From Candidatus Sabulitectum sp. (GTDB lineage: Bacteria; Fermentibacterota; Fermentibacteria; Fermentibacterales; JCC-6), in assembly GCA_021107435.1 (NCBI GenBank), contig JAIOSV010000037.1:1-58946 (forward strand): 58,946 nt of DNA. Direction: 5' to 3'. Under the pieces are notes generated by a model. That model was not told the DNA's origin. It did no database searches and was given only the letters and a program-made list of their open reading frames with translations. The translations under genes and the position numbers were made by a program. This document shows, in pieces, positions 53,268 through 58,946 of this stretch (within the stretch, counting starts at the first letter, position 1; each line of letters opens with the position of its first letter).

Positions 53268-56200
53268 ATGAACAGAACAATCGCAGGCATTGATATAGGA
53301 TCCGTTGCCATAAAAGTAGCATTCCTTAAAGATCGAAAAATACTTCGAAGTATCTACCGCAGACATCAGGGCAAGCCTGTGGAATCACTGCTCAGACTCT
53401 TCACGGAGTACCCCGAATTGAGTAGTACGCCAGCGGTTCTTACCGGAACAGGCTCATCAAATATCGCAGGATTCACAGGAACCGAAGCAGTTAACGAGGT
53501 TGTAGCACTTGCTGCCTCTATTTCAGAGTTTCTGCCTGACACAGGTTCTGTGATTGAAATGGGCGGACAGGACTCCAAGCTTCTTCTTATGCGCAGAGAC
53601 GCCGCAGGTGAAACAGTCATGGACGAATTTGCCATGAACTCCATCTGTGCCGCAGGCACCGGTTCATTCCTTGATCAGCAGGCAGGCAGGCTGGGGCTTA
53701 CTCCGGAAGAAATGGGAGATCTTGCTGTTACCTGTGATGTGCCGCCAAGAATAGCGGGCAGATGCAGTGTGTTTGCGAAGAGTGATATGATCCATCTTCA
53801 GCAGATTGGTGCAACCGTGGCTGAGATCGTCAGTGGTCTGTGTTTTGCGGTGGCAAGAAATTTCAGAAGTGTTATAGCTGCGGGAAGACGATTCAGATAT
53901 CCAGTGGTTTTTGTGGGAGGAGTTGCCGCCAACAGAGGTATGGTTAAGGCATTTGAGAGTGTTCTGGAGGGTCAGGTTACAGTTCCGGAAAACTTCAGTG
54001 TTTTAACCGCAGCCGGTGCGGCACTTTCGAAAAAGCCCGGAATACTTACCGCCGGGCAGATTCAGGAACTGATAAATTCAACAGGCACGGGAATTGAGAC
54101 TCTGCCCTCGCTGAAGCCTTTTGCTCTCAGTAAAGCCGATTTTAGAGCTACGGAAAAGCTTCCCGGGGAGGGTATCTATCTGGGTATTGATGTTGGCTCC
54201 ATTAGCACCAATCTTGCCGCAGTGTCCCCGGACGGGAAAATTGTCGATCGTCTCTATCTGAGAACAGCGGGAAAACCACTGGAAGCGGTGAAGAACGGTT
54301 TGAGAACAATGGGACCCAAACTGCAATCAGTACCTGTTCTCGGTGTAGGAGTCACCGGCAGCGGCAGATACATGACAGGTGATTTCGTCGGTGCCGACGT
54401 TGTTCGCAATGAGATTTCGGCACAGGCCAGAGCCGCGATAGAGATTGACCCTGAAGTTGACACCGTTTTTGAGATCGGCGGGCAGGATTCAAAGTACATT
54501 TCCATTCACAACGGCCGTGTTGTTGACTTTGAAATGAACAAGGTGTGTGCCGCCGGTACCGGCTCCTTTCTGGAAGAACAGGCGGAGAAACTGGGCGTAA
54601 AGATAGAAGATTTCGGGCTTATGGCTCTGTCAGCCGCTGATCCATGCAGACTGGGCGAACGGTGCACTGTTTTCATGGAGAGCGATGTTGTTTCACATCA
54701 GGCTGTGAGTACTCCTGTTCAGCAGATAACTTCAGGTCTCTGCTATTCGATAGTGAGAAATTATCTCCACCGTGTTGTGGGTGAGAGGAAAATAGGGGAA
54801 AAGGTTTTCTTTCAGGGAGGAACAGCTCATAATCAGGGGGTTGTAGCGGCTTTCAATTCCGTTCTGGGCGAGGGTAGAGAGGTAATCCTGCCTCCTCACC
54901 ACGATGTTACAGGAGCCATAGGGGTTGCTCTTATGGCAAGGGACTCCATGAAGGAAAACCAGAAAACATCTTTCAGAGGCTGGAGCCTTTCAGAGAACAG
55001 TTACACCCAGGATTCCTTTGTATGCAAAGCCTGTCCTAATGACTGCGAGATTCACAGAGTAACTCTGGAGGACGGAACGAAACTCCTCTACGGAGGTCGC
55101 TGTGAAAAGTATGAAACCGGTTCCATGCAGATAACACCCGGCGGAGAGAACCTATTCAAAGAGAGAGTGGAGAATCTTTTTAAGAATTCCGGAGAAGAGT
55201 GGGGCAACGGCCCTGCAGTGGGTATTGCCAGATCTCTCTGGTTCTGGGAGCTGTTTCCATTTTTCGGCACATTTTTCAGGTCAATGGGTTGCCGGGTTGT
55301 AGTCAGCGATGAATCCACATCGGCCACGGTTCACTCAGGTGTAGAGAGCGTTGCCGCTGAAACCTGTTTCCCTGTTAAGATAGCTCATGGCCATGTTATG
55401 GAGCTGCTTGACAGGGGTGTTGAAATCCTCTTTCTTCCTTCCATACTGAGAAACAAACCCCAGGGCAATTTCTCTGAATCATACAACTGCCCGTATGTTC
55501 AGGGTTCTCCGTACATTCTGGATGCCGGGCTTGTGCTGAATCAGATGAGGAATGTAAAGGTTCTGAAACCCATTCTTGATTTCTCTCTCCCGGGTGACGA
55601 ATGGATGAGCACACTGATAGAAACCGCAATTGAACTTGGATTCAGTACTGCCGACGCTAAAAGGGCCTTGAAAGCAGCGGAACTTGCCCAGACAAAATTC
55701 ACAGAGATTAACAGAGAGATCGGCGCGAGAGCAATAAGAAATCTGAATGGCCGCAGGGGTTTTGTTATTGTCAGCAGACCGTACAACGGTTCCGATCCTG
55801 TGGTGAACACCGATCTTCCTGCAAAACTGGCAAAACTCGGGGGAGTTGTTATTCCCCTTGATATGCTTCCCATGTCCATGGAAAGAGCAGCCGAAGGTTA
55901 CAGCAACATGTACTGGCATTACGGACAGAGGATACTTGCCGGTGGTATAGAAATCAAGGAAAATGAAAACCTCCATGCAGTGTACATCAGTAATTTCGGT
56001 TGCGGACCGGATTCATTTATAGAGCATTCATTCAAAGAGATAATGGGTGAGAAACCCTACCTTGCAATAGAAATAGATGAGCATGCCGCCGATGCCGGAG
56101 TGATTACCAGGTGTGAGGCGTTCCTTGATGCCCTTGATGGCGCTGGAAACACTGGTACAGAAGTATATCAGCCGCCAGCGCATAAGACAGAAGACATTAC

Positions 56201-57401
56201 AGGAAGGACTTTGTGGATTCCTCTTATGAGTGAAGCCGCCTACCTGGCAGCAGCAACAGTAAGGAACCGCGGACTGGATGCAAGGGTCATTCCTCCTACA
56301 ACAGCTGAAGCAGTAGCTCTCGGCAGAACGGTAACAACAGGCAGGGAATGCTATCCGGCCATTATAACAGCCGGGAACATGCTGAAGATACTTGAGACGG
56401 ATGAACCGGAAAAGACAGCATTCTTTATGGCAACTGCCTCGGGGCCATGCAGGTTCGGCAGGTACTGTAATTTCCACAGGCAGGTTCTGGAGAAAACGGG
56501 ATATACCGGTGTTCCGGTACTCACTGCAACCTCCAGTGATTCCTACTCCGAGATTCCCGGCCTGGGAACCAGAAAATTCCAGAAGGACTTTCTTCAAAGT
56601 CTTGCGGCAGCAGATGTACTGAAACGTGCCCTTTTCAGGATTCGTCCCTACGAGATAACACCTGGAAGCGCAGACAACCTTTTCAGCAAGTGGCTTGGTG
56701 AATTTGAAAAAGCCCTTGAAGAAGGCAATCCCCTCTCAGTTCAGGCAAAGAAAGCCGCTGCGGAATTCAATAAGTTTCACACGAAAGACATTCCCAGAAA
56801 ACCACTGGTTGCAGTTTTTGGTGAAATCTATGTGAGAAATGATGACTACGCCAACGACAACACGATCAGGAAGCTGGAAGCCCTTGGAGCAGAGGTTATC
56901 TACACTCCCCTTACCGAGTGGTTTGACTATGTGAATCACAGCTACATTGAGAAATCCAGACAGAACAGGAAGACAGCATCAGTTATTAAAGGTAAGGCTA
57001 TAGGCATGGTAATCACAAAGGTAAAGAGGGCCGTTGAAAAGCCTTTTGACAACCTCCTCAACGGTACTCCCCATGTTTCCGCTTCCCAGATAATGAAGGC
57101 TTCCACACCGTACATGGCAGAGAACATCGGTGGAGAGGCGGTACTCAGTATAGGAGCCCCTATCGCCCTGCTGGAGCATGGAGGGATTGATGGAGCGGTC
57201 AATGTATACCCATTCAACTGCCTTCCGGGTACAATTGTTTCTGCTATTTCAAGAAGAATAAAGCGTGACAAGCCGGGCTTGCCCTGGTTGAATCTTGCAT
57301 TTGACGGTCAGGAGGACACCGACAACACATCAAGATTCGAGGCCTTCATGGACCAGGTTCGCAGGCTTCATCACGGAAAAACAAAGAAATGGAGAGAATA
57401 G
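53268..57401 (+). CDS. Double acyl-CoA dehydratase activase-like protein
   Basis: 1377 residues. Two ASKHA ATPase domains of the HgdC/BadF type lie in tandem: residues 1-260 (GIDIGSVAIKVAFLKD, GGQDSKLL, CAAGTGSF, GRCSVF) and about 297-565 (GIDVGSISTNLAAVS, GGQDSKYI, CAAGTGSF, ERCTVF). Both keep the two cysteines that hold the [4Fe-4S] cluster at the dimer interface of HgdC. A DUF2229-type region follows from about 640 with a CKACPNDC motif, and the last 500 residues resemble HgdB-like dehydratase components (ECYPAIITAGN, ASGPCRFGRYCNFHRQV). It probably drives ATP-dependent electron transfer in an anaerobic metabolism. The substrate is not known. Confidence 0.9.
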   Translation: MNRTIAGIDIGSVAIKVAFLKDRKILRSIYRRHQGKPVESLLRLFTEYPELSSTPAVLTGTGSSNIAGFTGTEAVNEVVALAASISEFLPDTGSVIEMGGQDSKLLLMRRDAAGETVMDEFAMNSICAAGTGSFLDQQAGRLGLTPEEMGDLAVTCDVPPRIAGRCSVFAKSDMIHLQQIGATVAEIVSGLCFAVARNFRSVIAAGRRFRYPVVFVGGVAANRGMVKAFESVLEGQVTVPENFSVLTAAGAALSKKPGILTAGQIQELINSTGTGIETLPSLKPFALSKADFRATEKLPGEGIYLGIDVGSISTNLAAVSPDGKIVDRLYLRTAGKPLEAVKNGLRTMGPKLQSVPVLGVGVTGSGRYMTGDFVGADVVRNEISAQARAAIEIDPEVDTVFEIGGQDSKYISIHNGRVVDFEMNKVCAAGTGSFLEEQAEKLGVKIEDFGLMALSAADPCRLGERCTVFMESDVVSHQAVSTPVQQITSGLCYSIVRNYLHRVVGERKIGEKVFFQGGTAHNQGVVAAFNSVLGEGREVILPPHHDVTGAIGVALMARDSMKENQKTSFRGWSLSENSYTQDSFVCKACPNDCEIHRVTLEDGTKLLYGGRCEKYETGSMQITPGGENLFKERVENLFKNSGEEWGNGPAVGIARSLWFWELFPFFGTFFRSMGCRVVVSDESTSATVHSGVESVAAETCFPVKIAHGHVMELLDRGVEILFLPSILRNKPQGNFSESYNCPYVQGSPYILDAGLVLNQMRNVKVLKPILDFSLPGDEWMSTLIETAIELGFSTADAKRALKAAELAQTKFTEINREIGARAIRNLNGRRGFVIVSRPYNGSDPVVNTDLPAKLAKLGGVVIPLDMLPMSMERAAEGYSNMYWHYGQRILAGGIEIKENENLHAVYISNFGCGPDSFIEHSFKEIMGEKPYLAIEIDEHAADAGVITRCEAFLDALDGAGNTGTEVYQPPAHKTEDITGRTLWIPLMSEAAYLAAATVRNRGLDARVIPPTTAEAVALGRTVTTGRECYPAIITAGNMLKILETDEPEKTAFFMATASGPCRFGRYCNFHRQVLEKTGYTGVPVLTATSSDSYSEIPGLGTRKFQKDFLQSLAAADVLKRALFRIRPYEITPGSADNLFSKWLGEFEKALEEGNPLSVQAKKAAAEFNKFHTKDIPRKPLVAVFGEIYVRNDDYANDNTIRKLEALGAEVIYTPLTEWFDYVNHSYIEKSRQNRKTASVIKGKAIGMVITKVKRAVEKPFDNLLNGTPHVSASQIMKASTPYMAENIGGEAVLSIGAPIALLEHGGIDGAVNVYPFNCLPGTIVSAISRRIKRDKPGLPWLNLAFDGQEDTDNTSRFEAFMDQVRRLHHGKTKKWRE

Positions 57402-58684
57402 TGAACAGGGAAATCAGTGGTCTGATCTCTTTTCTGGAGAATTCTCCAACCGCTTCCCACTGCGTACAGATATCCGCGGAATTACTTGAGGAAGACGGCT
57501 TCAAAGAGATATTCATGAGAGACGAATGGAATCTGAGTAAAGGCGGCAAGTACTTCGTAATTGACTCCGCTTCCACAATTGCTGCCTTCATCACAGGCAG
57601 CAAGCCCGCGGCGGAGGCTGGTTTCAGAATCATCGGCACCCACACAGACGCTCCCGGTTTCAGATTGAAACCGGAGCCTTATGCCTACACTGAGGGTCTG
57701 TCAACACTGGGTGTGGAGATTTACGGCGGTCCCACAGTGGCAACCTGGTTTGACCGTGACCTGGGACTTGCAGGCAATGTCACCTTTATGGAAAAGGAAT
57801 GCCTGACAACAAAACTTTTCAGGATAGACAGGCCTGTACTCAGATTTCCGTCACCCGCCATTCACCTTAACCGCACTGCGAACAAGGATGGCTTCAAGGC
57901 GAACGCTGAGGAGCAGCTGCTTCTTGTTTTCGGCGATGAGGAGAATGACTACGATACCCTGAAGGAAATGATCGCGGAAGCAGCAGATATCAAAGTGAAA
58001 GATATGATCGATTTCTCGGGAGAAGTGTTTGACATTCAGCCGCCGGCTCTGAATGGTGTAAAGGATAACTACCTCATCGCAGGGGGTATTGATAATCAGG
58101 CCAGCACCCATGCCGCGCTGGCTGCGATAACAGAGACAGAAACAACAGCCGACTCAACAGCAGTTGTATTTCTCTTCGACAACGAAGAAATCGGCTCCAG
58201 AACGGTAAATGGAGCAGCCTCCCCGTTTATGGAGAGGGTGCTTGAGCGTATCTCCGGCACCAGAGACGACTTCTTCAGAGCGTGCAGCCGCAGCATGAAC
58301 GTAAGCGCTGATTGCGTTCACGCGATTCATCCCGGATGGGCAAACAAGCACAGCAAGCTTTCAAAACCTCATTTGAACAAAGGCCCTGCGATCAAGATGT
58401 CCGCGGGTGGCAGCTATGCTTCCACAGCCAGAACATCCGCTTATTTCATCAAGTGCGCCGAGCTTGCCGGAAGTCCAATTCAGAAATTTGTCTCCCGTGC
58501 AGACGGTAAAAGCGGAGGTACATTGGGTCCCATAGCCGCTACAGGCACCGGTATTTCCACTGTGGATGTGGGCAACCCCACGCTCTCCATGCACTCCGCT
58601 CGTGAAATGGCGGGAACCGCTGACCACAGGGATATGATCAACTGCATGAAAATTCATCTGGAGGGTCGCGTAAGAATCTCCTGA
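57389..58684 (+). CDS. M18 family aminopeptidase
   Basis: 431 residues, a cytoplasmic dodecameric metal-dependent aminopeptidase that favours acidic N-termini in studied members. Metal and active-site motifs: IGTHTDAPGFRLKP (His ligand), GGIDNQASTHAAL (bridging Asp), FDNEEIGSRT (Glu-Glu) and NPTLSMHSAREM (last His). The start ATG at 57389 lies 13 bases inside the activase gene; GTG at 57401 with GGAGAG upstream is an alternative. Coupled to the activase gene and followed by a terminator. Confidence 0.93.
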   Translation: MERIVNREISGLISFLENSPTASHCVQISAELLEEDGFKEIFMRDEWNLSKGGKYFVIDSASTIAAFITGSKPAAEAGFRIIGTHTDAPGFRLKPEPYAYTEGLSTLGVEIYGGPTVATWFDRDLGLAGNVTFMEKECLTTKLFRIDRPVLRFPSPAIHLNRTANKDGFKANAEEQLLLVFGDEENDYDTLKEMIAEAADIKVKDMIDFSGEVFDIQPPALNGVKDNYLIAGGIDNQASTHAALAAITETETTADSTAVVFLFDNEEIGSRTVNGAASPFMERVLERISGTRDDFFRACSRSMNVSADCVHAIHPGWANKHSKLSKPHLNKGPAIKMSAGGSYASTARTSAYFIKCAELAGSPIQKFVSRADGKSGGTLGPIAATGTGISTVDVGNPTLSMHSAREMAGTADHRDMINCMKIHLEGRVRIS

Positions 58685-58763
58685 AAAAGATAGCAGAAAA
58701 AGGCACATACATGCTTCACTGCACTGCCGGTAACAGGGTGCAGTTGAAAAATGTGGGTAGTTC

Positions 58764-58809
58764 CAAAGTCAGGCGATTCTGCGAAGTGGCTTGACTTTGC
58801 TCTTTTTTT
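58764..58809 (+). terminator. Terminator after the M18 gene
   Basis: CAAAGTCAGGC (58764-58774) pairs with GCTTGACTTTG (58789-58799) with one bulge, followed by CTCTTTTTTTA. It lies about 80 bases after the stop and fits an intrinsic terminator. The rest of the window to 58946 shows no gene. Confidence 0.7.
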
Positions 58810-58946
58810 ATGCAGGATGTCTAGGAGCGTGACCGAGAATGAAGCATCGGCATAAAGGTTCCACAATCGGCTACAATCCTCGTAGATTATTGTCAAATAG
58901 CGGTGCTATTCTCCTCAAATCTCCAAGAATTCTAACTCGACCGTGA

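Noticed and set aside
1..58946. CRISPR array, transposon, integrase or prophage
   Set aside because: No regular repeats with spacers, no transposase or integrase motifs and no target-site repeats were found.

Overview
The window is about 59 kb of gene-dense bacterial chromosome of moderate GC. Genes lie on both strands, often in tight operons joined by 4-base ATGA or 1-base TAATG/TGATG overlaps. TTG and GTG starts are frequent. Several exported proteins carry FlgD-like or type IX-style C-terminal sorting domains, lamin-tail (LTD) repeats or PorV/PorQ-type barrels. This points to a Gram-negative member of the FCB superphylum, probably a little-studied candidate phylum such as Fermentibacterota; that placement is inference and was not tested. 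The only RNA gene found is one tRNA-Leu(CAG). No rRNA, CRISPR array, transposase or phage gene was found.

Layout. 0.3-1.3 kb: an APH-type kinase. 1.5-7 kb (minus): a large secreted LTD protein and a beta-rich hypothetical protein, flanked by degenerate copies of one gene junction. 7.4-10.4 kb (minus): a Fic protein, YjbQ, a SIMPL lipoprotein and a small exported protein. 10.5-14 kb (minus): mgtE and a frameshifted glgB. 14.1-14.9 kb: a tandem pair of DUF4870-like membrane proteins. 15-18.8 kb (plus): a membrane protein, PilZ, a PorV-like protein, a DGK1/phytol-kinase-like protein and miaB. 19-20.1 kb: an orphan Dam-type methylase. 20.1-21.9 kb (minus): an exported protein plus xseA and xseB. 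22.4-26.5 kb (plus): a ThrRS-like/uridine-kinase fusion, an M1 peptidase and a type IV pilin with a probable sigma-54 promoter.

26.6-32.3 kb (minus): a beta-propeller lipoprotein, then a four-gene operon of DUF362 protein, radical SAM protein, ATP-grasp acyl-CoA synthetase beta-like subunit with a C-terminal Fe-S motif, and its alpha-like partner. 32.5-34.4 kb: a repeat protein, nth, rfbC and the tRNA. 34.6-39.8 kb (plus): a housekeeping run of smpB, amidase, rph, rdgB, methyltransferase, GNAT and Smr. 39.9-44.2 kb: fusA and tex, divergent. 44.5-47.8 kb (minus): a five-gene ABC-2 operon containing a histidine-rich lipoprotein. 47.9-52.8 kb (minus): two AlkP-superfamily enzymes with a membrane protein and a ribbon-helix-helix-like protein. 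52.8-58.7 kb (plus): a small lipoprotein, a 1377-residue double acyl-CoA dehydratase activase and an M18 aminopeptidase.

The picture is of a fermentative, probably anaerobic cell: Fe-S activase, ADP-forming CoA ligase, radical SAM enzymes, several peptidases and glycogen metabolism, with type IV pili and an outer-membrane export route. The best candidates for undescribed biology are the DUF362/radical-SAM/CoA-synthetase operon, the five-gene ABC operon with the His-rich lipoprotein, and a family of small exported beta-domain proteins present in three places.
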